A DNA stretch of 38,601 nucleotides, from positions 1 through 38,601 of the forward strand of contig JAIUNI010000025.1 in NCBI GenBank assembly GCA_020161935.1, in the 5' to 3' direction. Below the pieces are notes generated by a model. The model was given only the letters and a program-made list of their open reading frames with translations. It did not search any database and was not told where the DNA came from. Made by a program: the position numbers and the translations under genes. Shown in pieces: positions 8,664-14,949 of this stretch. Within the stretch, counting starts at the first letter, position 1. Each line of letters begins with the position of its first letter. This stretch comes from Chloroflexota bacterium (GTDB lineage Bacteria > Chloroflexota > Anaerolineae > Aggregatilineales > Phototrophicaceae).

Positions 8664-9041
8664 ATGAGCGGGGTAAAAGACTTTGAGGATTTAATCGCAT
8701 GGCAAAAAGCACGAGTATTGACAAAACATATTTATGAGGTCACTCAAAAAGAACGTTTTGGACGTGATTTTGGATTATCAAGCCAAATTCAACGTGCTTC
8801 AGTCTCGATTATGGCAAACATTGCCGAGGGTTTTGCCCGAAAAAACCCTAACGAATTTTACCACTTTGCTAGTATCGCTAAATCTTCCGCTTCTGAAGTT
8901 CGCTCTCACCTCTATGTGGGTTTAGATATACGGTATATTACAGACGTTGAATTTCAACATCTCATCGAATTGACAAAGGAAGTAGAGCGTGTAGTCGGCG
9001 GATTACTCGTTTCAATTGACCACAAACGGACACGGCATTAG
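8664..9041 (+). CDS. Four-helix bundle protein (S23 / 23S rRNA intervening-sequence type)
   Basis: The 125-residue protein matches the S23 four-helix-bundle family: an N-terminal DFEDLIAWQKAR, then SSQIQRASVSIMANIAEGFAR, EFYHFASIAKSSASEVRSHL and a final KEVERVVGGLL helix. Members were first found encoded in 23S rRNA intervening sequences, but most are stand-alone genes of unknown function with a bundle like the Avd accessory protein of diversity-generating retroelements. AAGGAGC sits 6 nt before the ATG. The gene is AT-rich relative to rlmB and frr and is bracketed by inverted heptamer arrays, so it looks like an inserted cassette. No reverse transcriptase or template repeat is present nearby. 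Confidence 0.88.
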   Translation: MSGVKDFEDLIAWQKARVLTKHIYEVTQKERFGRDFGLSSQIQRASVSIMANIAEGFARKNPNEFYHFASIAKSSASEVRSHLYVGLDIRYITDVEFQHLIELTKEVERVVGGLLVSIDHKRTRH

Positions 9042-9062
9042 CAATATAGCTTCTTTGTCTTA

Positions 9063-9116
9063 ACTCGGTACTCGGCACTCACTACTCGGCACTCTTGTAC
9101 TGAGTACCCAGTACCC
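9063..9116 (-). repeat. Heptamer array, downstream arm
   Basis: At 9063-9094 the units ACTCGGT, ACTCGGC, ACTCACT, ACTCGGC are the reverse complement of the AGTGCCG/AGTACCG units upstream of the gene. Two further direct units AGTACCC AGTACCC follow at 9103-9116. The pattern ends 30 nt before the frr start. Confidence 0.9.
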
Positions 9117-9145
9117 TACTTAGAATGATCGAAGGAGATACAACC

Positions 9146-9703
9146 ATGATTAACGACATTATCACCGAAGCCAAAGCCAAGATGAAATCGACCTTGAGTG
9201 TGTTTGAGGAGGATTTACATGGTATCCGTGGTGGCCGGGCCAGCACCACCTTGGTGGATCGCTTGATCGTGAATTACTACGAACAGGATACCGAACTCCG
9301 GCAGCTTGCCAGTATCTCGACACCGGAGCCGATGCAAATCCTGATTCGCCCGTATGACAAAACGGCCGTCAAGATGATCGAAAAGGCTATCCGCGAGTCG
9401 GACATCGGGTTGAACCCCAATACCGATTCGGAAGTCATCCGCTTGAATATGCCACCACTGACCCGCGAACGTCGTCAAGACTTGGTGAAGTTCCTGCACA
9501 AGCGGATGGAAGAAGCCCGTATCGCCATCCGCAACATCCGGCGTGCAGCAAACGACGACCTAAAAGACTTCGAGAAGGAAAAGCTCATCTCCGAGGACGA
9601 CCAAGAACGCGGTGAAGCAGAAGTGCAAAAGTTGACGGATAGTTTTATTAGCCAGATCGAAGAGGCTGGCAAAGTTAAAGAAGAAGACATCATGAAATTG
9701 TAA
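9146..9703 (+). CDS. frr: Ribosome recycling factor
   Basis: RRF, together with EF-G, splits the post-termination ribosome. The 185-residue product from ATG 9146 has exactly the standard RRF length and carries the family blocks: GRAST near residue 30, the beta domain YY---T-L-QLA-IS-PEP, IRPYDK, the SDIGLNP segment, RLNMPPLTRERRQDLVK, and a C-terminal helix ending in EEDIMKL. An ATG at 9125 would add seven residues, but GAAGGAGATA sits properly only before 9146. uppS follows 106 nt downstream, the frr-uppS order common in bacteria. The usual upstream pyrH and tsf are absent and replaced here by the heptamer-flanked cassette. Confidence 0.96.
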   Translation: MINDIITEAKAKMKSTLSVFEEDLHGIRGGRASTTLVDRLIVNYYEQDTELRQLASISTPEPMQILIRPYDKTAVKMIEKAIRESDIGLNPNTDSEVIRLNMPPLTRERRQDLVKFLHKRMEEARIAIRNIRRAANDDLKDFEKEKLISEDDQERGEAEVQKLTDSFISQIEEAGKVKEEDIMKL

Positions 9704-9809
9704 GCCACCTTTCCTAAGGAATTGTTCCGATTGTGGTGTACTATAAACCGGATAATACGGAATACATGACAACAACAGGTTTGCCCCTAACCTGAAAGGT
9801 GTGGTTGCT

Positions 9810-10565
9810 ATGGTCGCAGCGCTCAAGACTGAGGAAGAGATTTTATCGCCTGCATTGCAGCATGTTCCCAAGCATATTGCCATCATTATGGATGGAAACG
9901 GCCGCTGGGCGAAGGCACGGGGGCTGCCACGCGCGGAAGGCCACCGGCAGGGGACGGAAAATCTCCGCCGGATCATCCGGGCGTGTGTGGAATTCGGCGT
10001 AGAAGTGCTGACGATCTACGCCTTTTCGACCGAAAACTGGCGGCGACCACCACTCGAAGTGCGGCTGTTGATGACCATCCTCCAGACCGTTATCCAGCGC
10101 GAACTCCAAGAACTGAGCGACAACGGCGTACAAATCCGGCATATCGGCAAGCTCGACCGCATCGCCCCTGCCTTACAAAAAGAAATTCTTCATGCCTGTG
10201 AATACACCAAAAATAACCGCCGCCTGATTTTGAACGTGGCCTTTAATTACGGCGGGCGGGATGAAATCGTTCATGCCATTCAGCAGATCGTGCGCGATGG
10301 CATTCCGGCTGACCAGATCACCGAGAATACCGTTAACCGCTATATGTACACCGGTGATCTGCCCGACCCTGACTTTGTGATCCGCACCAGCGGCGAACTG
10401 CGCCTGAGCAACTTCCTCATCTGGCAAGCGGCCTATGCCGAATACTACTTCACCGATACCTACTGGCCGGATTTCGATAAGGGCGAACTGTATAAAGCCA
10501 TTGAGGAATATGCCCGCCGCACCCGCCGCTTCGGTAAAACGGACGAGCAAATTATCGGGGAATAG
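9810..10565 (+). CDS. uppS: Isoprenyl transferase (undecaprenyl diphosphate synthase type)
   Basis: A cis-prenyltransferase that builds the C55 (or similar) lipid carrier for cell-wall and glycan assembly from FPP and IPP. The product has 251 residues from ATG 9810. Family motifs are intact: HIAIIMDGNGRWA with the catalytic Asp28, GH--G near 45-50, TIYAFSTENWRRP, FNYGGRDEI, and the C-terminal PDFVIRTSGELRLSNFL with the conserved Arg-Ser-Glu set. A GTG at 9801 in the same frame would leave almost no gap after the AAAGG at 9795-9799, so the ATG nine bases later is preferred. The lipid carrier made here could feed the membrane glycosyltransferases at 215-5932. Confidence 0.95.
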   Translation: MVAALKTEEEILSPALQHVPKHIAIIMDGNGRWAKARGLPRAEGHRQGTENLRRIIRACVEFGVEVLTIYAFSTENWRRPPLEVRLLMTILQTVIQRELQELSDNGVQIRHIGKLDRIAPALQKEILHACEYTKNNRRLILNVAFNYGGRDEIVHAIQQIVRDGIPADQITENTVNRYMYTGDLPDPDFVIRTSGELRLSNFLIWQAAYAEYYFTDTYWPDFDKGELYKAIEEYARRTRRFGKTDEQIIGE

Positions 10566-10899
10566 CGCTTAGAAGCCATTGAGAAGCTCTAAAAATACCG
10601 GATAGCAACTATACTGTCCTAAAAAATGCCAGACAGTGATGCGAATTTCGTGTAAGGACGCGAGACAGCGCGTCCGATGAACCCCAAACCTATTTTCAAA
10701 CGGCTGCTTACCCTCCCATAAGTTGAACGATCTGTCGAGCGACCTACGTCCACACGGCGCATCATGATCGCGCTTCATCCCGGTTGAATACGATCCGATA
10801 TAGGCGGCACACGCATCCCAACAAAATCTCTTAAGGTCAATTTTAGGCATTGCGCGTACACTGGTAATTGTTGATTGAACTTATCTGAGGAGCGCATTC
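10566..10899. other. Intergenic region between uppS and galE
   Basis: No convincing gene is seen; a 93-codon minus-strand frame has no family features or ribosome-binding site. The region holds one GGACGCG palindrome (10651-10676, listed separately). GAGG a few bases before the galE ATG is the likely Shine-Dalgarno. No clear promoter could be assigned. Confidence 0.6.
10651..10676. repeat. Dispersed palindrome, GGACGCG type (copy 1)
   Basis: GGACGCG (10656-10662) pairs with CGCGTCC (10669-10675) around a 6-nt loop, preceded by TGTAA. The block matches the palindrome at 23667-23691 at all but about three positions, so they are copies of one small repeat. Confidence 0.75.
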
Positions 10900-11892
10900 A
10901 TGAAAGTATTGGTCACCGGCGGTGCAGGCTACATCGGCAGCCATGTCACCGATTTGTTGGTAGAGCGCGGTTACGAGGTGGTGGTTTTCGATAACCTGTA
11001 TACCGGTCACGTTGAAGCCGTTCACCCCAAGGCGACATTTATTAAGGGCGATTTGCTCGATAAGCCCGCCGTAGACGCGATGTTCGCCCAGCATAAATTT
11101 GACGGCATCCTGCACTTCGCCTCGCACACGCTGGTCGGCGAAAGCATGGAGAAGCCGTGGCTTTACCTGCGCGATAACGCCGTCGCCGGCAGCAACCTGC
11201 TCGAAGCAGCGGCAGCGCAGGGTGTGAAGCGCTTCATCCTGTCATCAACGGCGAACCTGTTTGATGATCCGGCCAAGATTCCGATTGTGGCGGAAGAACG
11301 CATCGTCCCCGGCAGCCCCTACGGTGAAAGCAAGTACTTCATCGAACGCTACCTGCACTGGATGGAGCGCATTTACGGGATGGCTTACTGCTGCCTGCGC
11401 TACTTCAATGCCAGCGGCGCACACCCCAACGGCCATATTGGTGAAGACCACACGCCGGAATACCACCTCATTCCGATCATCCTCCAAGTGGCGCTCGGTC
11501 AGCGTGAAAAGCTCACCATTTTCGGTGAAGATTACCCGACGCTGGATGGCACCTGCATCCGCGATTACATCCACGTCATCGACCTTGCCGAAGCCCACAT
11601 TCTGGCGCTGGAAGCGTTGGCCGATGGCAAGAGCCGCAAGTACAACCTCGGCAACGGCAAGGGTTACTCCATCTTGGAGGTCTTGAACGCCGCGCGTGAC
11701 ATCACCGGACAGACGATTCCCGCCACAGCGACTTCCCGCCGTGCGGGCGACCCCGCCACGCTGATCGCCGACAGCACCCGCATCCGCGAGGAGTTGGGCT
11801 GGCAGCCGGAGTTCGGCGACCTGCGCCAGATTATCCAAACAGCGTGGAACTGGCACCAGAGCCACCCGCAAGGTTACGCGACAAAGAAGTAA
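10900..11892 (+). CDS. galE: UDP-glucose 4-epimerase (extended SDR)
   Basis: Interconverts UDP-glucose and UDP-galactose with tightly bound NAD, supplying sugars for envelope glycans. The 330 residues start with the nucleotide-binding TGGAGYIG (6-13). The catalytic set is Ser115-Ser116-Thr117 and Tyr141-x-x-x-Lys145 (YGESK). The RYFNASGA substrate segment, RDYIHV and the C-terminal YNLGNGKGYSILEV and DPATLIAD blocks are typical of GalE. One oddity is SSTANLFDDP where most GalE proteins have an SS-A-VYG sequence; the catalytic residues are unaffected. The start follows GAGG. A good terminator follows, so it is probably transcribed alone. Confidence 0.9.
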   Translation: MKVLVTGGAGYIGSHVTDLLVERGYEVVVFDNLYTGHVEAVHPKATFIKGDLLDKPAVDAMFAQHKFDGILHFASHTLVGESMEKPWLYLRDNAVAGSNLLEAAAAQGVKRFILSSTANLFDDPAKIPIVAEERIVPGSPYGESKYFIERYLHWMERIYGMAYCCLRYFNASGAHPNGHIGEDHTPEYHLIPIILQVALGQREKLTIFGEDYPTLDGTCIRDYIHVIDLAEAHILALEALADGKSRKYNLGNGKGYSILEVLNAARDITGQTIPATATSRRAGDPATLIADSTRIREELGWQPEFGDLRQIIQTAWNWHQSHPQGYATKK

Positions 11893-11921
11893 ACCTTCGG
11901 ACAATCGATCTCCCTTTACAC

Positions 11922-11954
11922 AATAGGGTGTGCTCAGGCGCACCCTATTTGTTT
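11922..11954 (+). terminator. Rho-independent terminator after galE
   Basis: AATAGGGTGTG (11922-11932) pairs with 11939-11949 over 11 bp with one G-U pair and a CTCAGG loop, followed by TGTTT. It lies 29 nt after the galE stop. Confidence 0.82.
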
Positions 11955-12037
11955 CCCGCTATTTTAAACTTGGATCTTGTGCGGGTATTTTTATCCGGGT
12001 AAAATTCATTTCAGTTCAATGAATGGGAGTGAATGAC

Positions 12038-12601
12038 ATGGCGGATGGAACAACAACACGGCGCTATACCTGCTTCTCTGGTACCCAACGGATTGCGGCG
12101 GGCGACTGGCGCAAGGTGTCCGGCGCGGCAGCACAGGCCGAGCGGGGCGGCACAGGTGAGTCGGTGCTAATCTTCGACGATACAACCGGACGCTTAACCG
12201 ATGTCGAGGTGGCGCAAGCGGCTGCCCCCACGCTTGAAAATGCCCCCGACGTTGAGAGCGCCGAAGGACGCGGTCGTGGTCGCCCCAAACTGGGTGTCAC
12301 CCCGCGCGAGGTGACGCTGCTGCCCCGCCATTGGGAGTGGCTGGCCGCCCAGCCGGGGGGAACCTCGGTGACGTTGCGACGCTTGGTCGAAGAGGCACGG
12401 CGTAAAGGCGGCGATAAAGATCAGACGCGGAAGGCGCAGGAACGCACCTACGCCTTCATCTCGGCGGTAGCGGGTGACTTCACCGACTTCGAAGAAGCCT
12501 CGCGGGCGCTGTTCGCGAATGACCGCCAGCGGTTCGGCGAATTGATCCGCGAGTGGCCGGCAGATGTGCGCGATTATGCGCTGTCGTTAGCCGGCGAATA
12601 G
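12038..12601 (+). CDS. DUF2239 family protein
   Basis: The 187-residue protein matches the DUF2239 pattern: an N-terminal YTCFSGTQRIAAGDW, then VLIFDDTTGRLTDVE, the block GRGRPKLGVTPREVTLLPRH followed by WEWLAAQPGG, and a C-terminal helical part. The PKLGV--REVTLLPRHW-WL segment is the family signature. The GRGRGRP stretch resembles an AT-hook, so DNA contact is possible but unproven. Function is unknown. ATG 12038 is chosen because GGGAG lies 8 nt upstream; an in-frame ATG at 12023 overlaps that site. The next gene starts 18 nt later, so the two are probably co-transcribed. Confidence 0.85.
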   Translation: MADGTTTRRYTCFSGTQRIAAGDWRKVSGAAAQAERGGTGESVLIFDDTTGRLTDVEVAQAAAPTLENAPDVESAEGRGRGRPKLGVTPREVTLLPRHWEWLAAQPGGTSVTLRRLVEEARRKGGDKDQTRKAQERTYAFISAVAGDFTDFEEASRALFANDRQRFGELIREWPADVRDYALSLAGE

Positions 12602-12619
12602 GATAAGGATTGAACGACC

Positions 12620-13057
12620 ATGAGTGAACCCAATAACACACAGCCGCGTTACCTCGAACCCACGCAGACCGCAGGGCGTGATTTTGTGATGCGGCAGTTG
12701 AAGGGCAATGTAGTGATGTTGAACCTGCTGCGCTTCCGCGAAATGGCGGATTACTCGGCGAACCCCGAACTCGCGCCGGAGACACCCATCAGCGGTGCGG
12801 CGGCCTTCCAGAAGTACATCGAGCACACCCTGCCGTATCTGCGCGAGTCGGGCGGCGACCTGACGTTTCTGGGCAAGGGCGGCGCGTTCTTAATCGGGCC
12901 GGAAGCCGAACGCTGGGACATGGTGATGCTCGTTCGGCAGCACAGCACCGAGTCGTTTTTGGCCTTCGCCGCGCACGAAGCCTATCTTGGGGGGATCGGT
13001 CACCGGACGGCGGCGCTCGAAGATTCGCGGCTGCTGCCGATGGTGGAGATGACATAA
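12620..13057 (+). CDS. DUF1330-like dimeric alpha-beta barrel protein
   Basis: The 145-residue protein has VVMLNLLRFREMADY, SGAAAFQKYIEHT, an SGGDLTFLGKGGAFLIGP strand pair, ERWDMVMLV and SFLAFAAHEAY. This order of strands and helices is that of small dimeric alpha-beta barrel (ferredoxin-like) proteins of the DUF1330 group. Their members are uncharacterised or act as small oxygenases or dehalogenases. No catalytic residue can be assigned. It follows the DUF2239 gene by 18 nt in the same direction, with AAGG before the ATG, and is the last gene before a 950-bp gene-free region. Confidence 0.6.
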   Translation: MSEPNNTQPRYLEPTQTAGRDFVMRQLKGNVVMLNLLRFREMADYSANPELAPETPISGAAAFQKYIEHTLPYLRESGGDLTFLGKGGAFLIGPEAERWDMVMLVRQHSTESFLAFAAHEAYLGGIGHRTAALEDSRLLPMVEMT

Positions 13058-13227
13058 CCTCTTTAGAAGGCCATAAAAGTTGAAACTGTCTGAAATGTTG
13101 CCGTTGTGATTCACCCTAAAGGATTTCCTTCGGTCACAAATTTCTTCACATTCTTCACTTTCACCGTGCATTTTTGATGCTGTTGCTGTTGTTGATGCTG
13201 TTGAGAATTTGTTGATTTTGTCGCAAA

Positions 13228-13251
13228 TGTCGTCAGTGTCGTCAGTGTCAG
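13228..13251 (+). repeat. 9-mer tandem repeat TGTCGTCAG
   Basis: Two perfect TGTCGTCAG units (13228-13236, 13237-13245) are followed by a partial TGTCAG. Confidence 0.85.
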
Positions 13252-13265
13252 AAATGTCATAAGGC

Positions 13266-13300
13266 GTTAAAAGGTAAAAGTTAAAGGTTAAACGGTCAAT
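13266..13300 (+). repeat. Heptamer tandem repeat (GTTAAAN type)
   Basis: Five 7-bp units in register: GTTAAAA, GGTAAAA, GTTAAAG, GTTAAAC, GGTCAAT. The 7-bp period matches other arrays in the window although the unit sequence differs. Confidence 0.8.
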
Positions 13301-13430
13301 CAACTGCTGATTCGAGAACATCTCTGGCAAAGTTGGCAGCAATTTCGGCAATGGCAAAGTGGGTTCTGTTGCCATTTTATTTGCAGCGGCGAAGGATGGG
13401 TTCGCTGCTGCAACGTTTGCAGCAAAAGGC

Positions 13431-13460
13431 AGTCTTTAGTCGGTAGTCGACAGTCATTAG
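13431..13460 (+). repeat. Heptamer tandem repeat (AGTCNNN type)
   Basis: Four 7-bp units in register: AGTCTTT, AGTCGGT, AGTCGAC, AGTCATT, plus terminal AG. AGTC is invariant at the start of each unit. Confidence 0.88.
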
Positions 13461-13484
13461 ATTAAGACAAAGGCAAATACTAAT

Positions 13485-13519
13485 CGCCAAGTACGCCAAG
13501 AAAGACAGAGAGCGCCAAG
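13485..13519 (+). repeat. CGCCAAG repeat, three copies
   Basis: CGCCAAG occurs at 13485-13491, 13494-13500 and 13513-13519. The same word recurs at 13871-13877 and 13888-13894, and inverted as CTTGGCG three times at 37379-37402. Confidence 0.82.
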
Positions 13520-13546
13520 AGCAGATGCGATTGTTAAGGTGCTGCG

Positions 13547-13592
13547 GGAAACCCCATCCCCAGCCCTTCCCCGTAGTAACAGGGAAGGGAAC
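13547..13592 (-). repeat. Dispersed GC-rich palindromic repeat (copy 1)
   Basis: Read on the minus strand this block carries CCCTGTTACTACGGGGA followed by G-rich sequence ending GGGGT. It matches the block at 27776-27819 closely. The core CCCTTCCC/GGGAAGGG can form a hairpin. Confidence 0.85.
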
Positions 13593-13783
13593 AAATACAG
13601 TTTCGCCTATAAACAGCATAGCAGAGGTTGGGTACAAAAGGGCGAACATTTGTCAGAACATTTGGTCACTTTTATGCGGCGGTGGCGCTAACTTTGTGAG
13701 GGAGTGCGAGTGTTAAGACGGTTAGCAGATGGTTGGTAAACAGTATGTGGCACAAACGGAAAATAAACCTAAGAAATAGTTTT

Positions 13784-13811
13784 AAGTTACAAGTGGCAAG
13801 TTTCAAGTGAA
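13784..13811 (+). repeat. Heptamer tandem repeat (AAGTNNN type)
   Basis: Four 7-bp units in register: AAGTTAC, AAGTGGC, AAGTTTC, AAGTGAA. AAGT is invariant in each. Confidence 0.88.
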
Positions 13812-13870
13812 AGGCAAATAACCCAGAAGTGCCAACTACAGCTATAACGGAAATGCAAATGCGATTGAAC

Positions 13871-13894
13871 CGCCAAGACGCGGAGAACGCCAAG
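13871..13894 (+). repeat. CGCCAAG repeat, two copies
   Basis: CGCCAAG at 13871-13877 and 13888-13894 with ACGCGGAG between them; same word as at 13485-13519. Confidence 0.8.
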
Positions 13895-14007
13895 ATCAAG
13901 GCAGATTATATTTAATAGGCAACATGACCAACGACAGGATAACTACACGTGGTACAGCGTCAATTGCTTACTCTCGGTGGTAATTCACGATTAGAAGGAT
14001 GCGATCA

Positions 14008-14772
14008 ATGAAGGAAAAAAGGTTTGTTATAGCACTTTCTATTGTCGTAATTGTCTTCGCTATTTTCTCATTGGCTAGAAGCATAGCCAATGAGAAAACA
14101 GGCTATATTCCAACGCCAACAGAAGCGAGTGGAGGGATAATTGGAACAGGTGTTGACGAACTACGTTGCCCACAAAACTTGAGTGGGATAGGGCCAACTT
14201 GGAAAGATCTCACTATTGGGGTTTCTTTAGAAGAGGATTTGGCAAAATACTTTCAGCAAGAAGCAATACAGGTAACGCCTTATCCTCCTTATTCAGGTTC
14301 ATACGCACCAAATTATAAGTTTGAGGCAGATGAGTTTGGGATAGTTTATGCTTGTATTGTGGGCGATAAAACTGCCGCATTATTGCTTGATCGTCATGCA
14401 GCATCGAATTCAGGTTTTCCAGCAAGTGTAGAACAGTGGGTAGCCTTTCTTGGTATACCTGAAATGGTTTCATGGCATCAGCAGGTAAATATGCGAGTTC
14501 TCCACTGGCCTCAATATGGAATATCAATTACTGCATATTTATATGATGGGGTACCAAATGCAGCAGATACCGAATGGATATATATGTATCCATTTAGAGA
14601 TACAAATTACAAAACAATGTGGCCTATTAATAGCATTTGGAGGGAACAACCATTTGCCCTTAAAATGCCGGACGTAAGATTAGAAGTTTTAGATTTTGAG
14701 GCTATTGAAGCCACTGTTATGGCAGACACGTTGTGGCCTACTGTTACGCCTCATACGACAGAGCAACCTTAA
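14008..14772 (+). CDS. Hypothetical membrane-anchored exported protein
   Basis: The 254-residue protein begins MKEKRFVIALSIVVIVFAIF, a positively charged start and one hydrophobic helix that acts as an uncleaved signal or anchor. A short Pro/Thr segment (IPTPTEASGG) and an external domain of about 200 residues follow, with an acidic, aromatic-rich composition and two cysteines. No known family was recognised. ATG 14008 is chosen because AGAAGG lies 9 nt upstream; an ATG at 13999 abuts that site. The gene is clearly AT-rich with frequent ATA and AAA codons, unlike its neighbours, and follows a repeat-rich gap, which suggests acquisition from elsewhere. A terminator follows. Confidence 0.7.
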   Translation: MKEKRFVIALSIVVIVFAIFSLARSIANEKTGYIPTPTEASGGIIGTGVDELRCPQNLSGIGPTWKDLTIGVSLEEDLAKYFQQEAIQVTPYPPYSGSYAPNYKFEADEFGIVYACIVGDKTAALLLDRHAASNSGFPASVEQWVAFLGIPEMVSWHQQVNMRVLHWPQYGISITAYLYDGVPNAADTEWIYMYPFRDTNYKTMWPINSIWREQPFALKMPDVRLEVLDFEAIEATVMADTLWPTVTPHTTEQP

Positions 14773-14815
14773 TGCAAAAGTCGCCCTTCACTTAAACTCT
14801 GCACAACCAACCTTT

Positions 14816-14846
14816 AAGAGCCTGCACACCGCAGGCTCTTTATATT
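14816..14846 (+). terminator. Rho-independent terminator
   Basis: AAGAGCCTGC (14816-14825) pairs perfectly with GCAGGCTCTT (14831-14840) around a 5-nt loop, followed by TATATT, 43 nt after the stop of the hypothetical exported protein. Confidence 0.85.
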
Positions 14847-14949
14847 CGGCCTCAACTCAAGTCATTTGTTCATGAAGCGCGACGAGACAGTGTGAGATTT
14901 GGGTGGTAGATAAGAGGGTGCAAAGGGATGCGCCCTGATTATGTGACGG

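Larger units (their letters stand above)
13058..14007. other. Gene-free, repeat-rich intergenic region
   Basis: No credible gene in about 950 bp. Short frames here lack ribosome-binding sites and family features. The region is a mosaic of short tandem repeats: two TTCTTCAC units at 13141-13158, GCTGTTG-like units at 13176-13204, 9-mers at 13228-13251, heptamers at 13266-13300, 13431-13460 and 13784-13811, CGCCAAG units at 13485-13519 and 13871-13894, and a GC-rich palindrome at 13547-13592. There are also inverted repeats, for example GCTGCAA/TTGCAGC around 13405-13424. It is more AT-rich than flanking genes and may be a graveyard of small insertions. Confidence 0.8.

Noticed and set aside
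8664..9041. Diversity-generating retroelement accessory (Avd) gene
   Set aside because: The fold is similar, but no reverse transcriptase, template repeat or variable target gene is in the window.
10569..10850. 93-codon minus-strand frame between uppS and galE
   Set aside because: No ribosome-binding site or family feature, and it runs through a dispersed palindrome.
11245..11943. Minus-strand open frame of 232 codons opposite galE
   Set aside because: It overlaps galE and its terminator and has the repetitive composition typical of antisense GC-rich frames.
13058..14007. CRISPR array in the repeat-rich gap
   Set aside because: Repeats are 7-9 bp and contiguous, without spacers of uniform length, and no cas genes are near.
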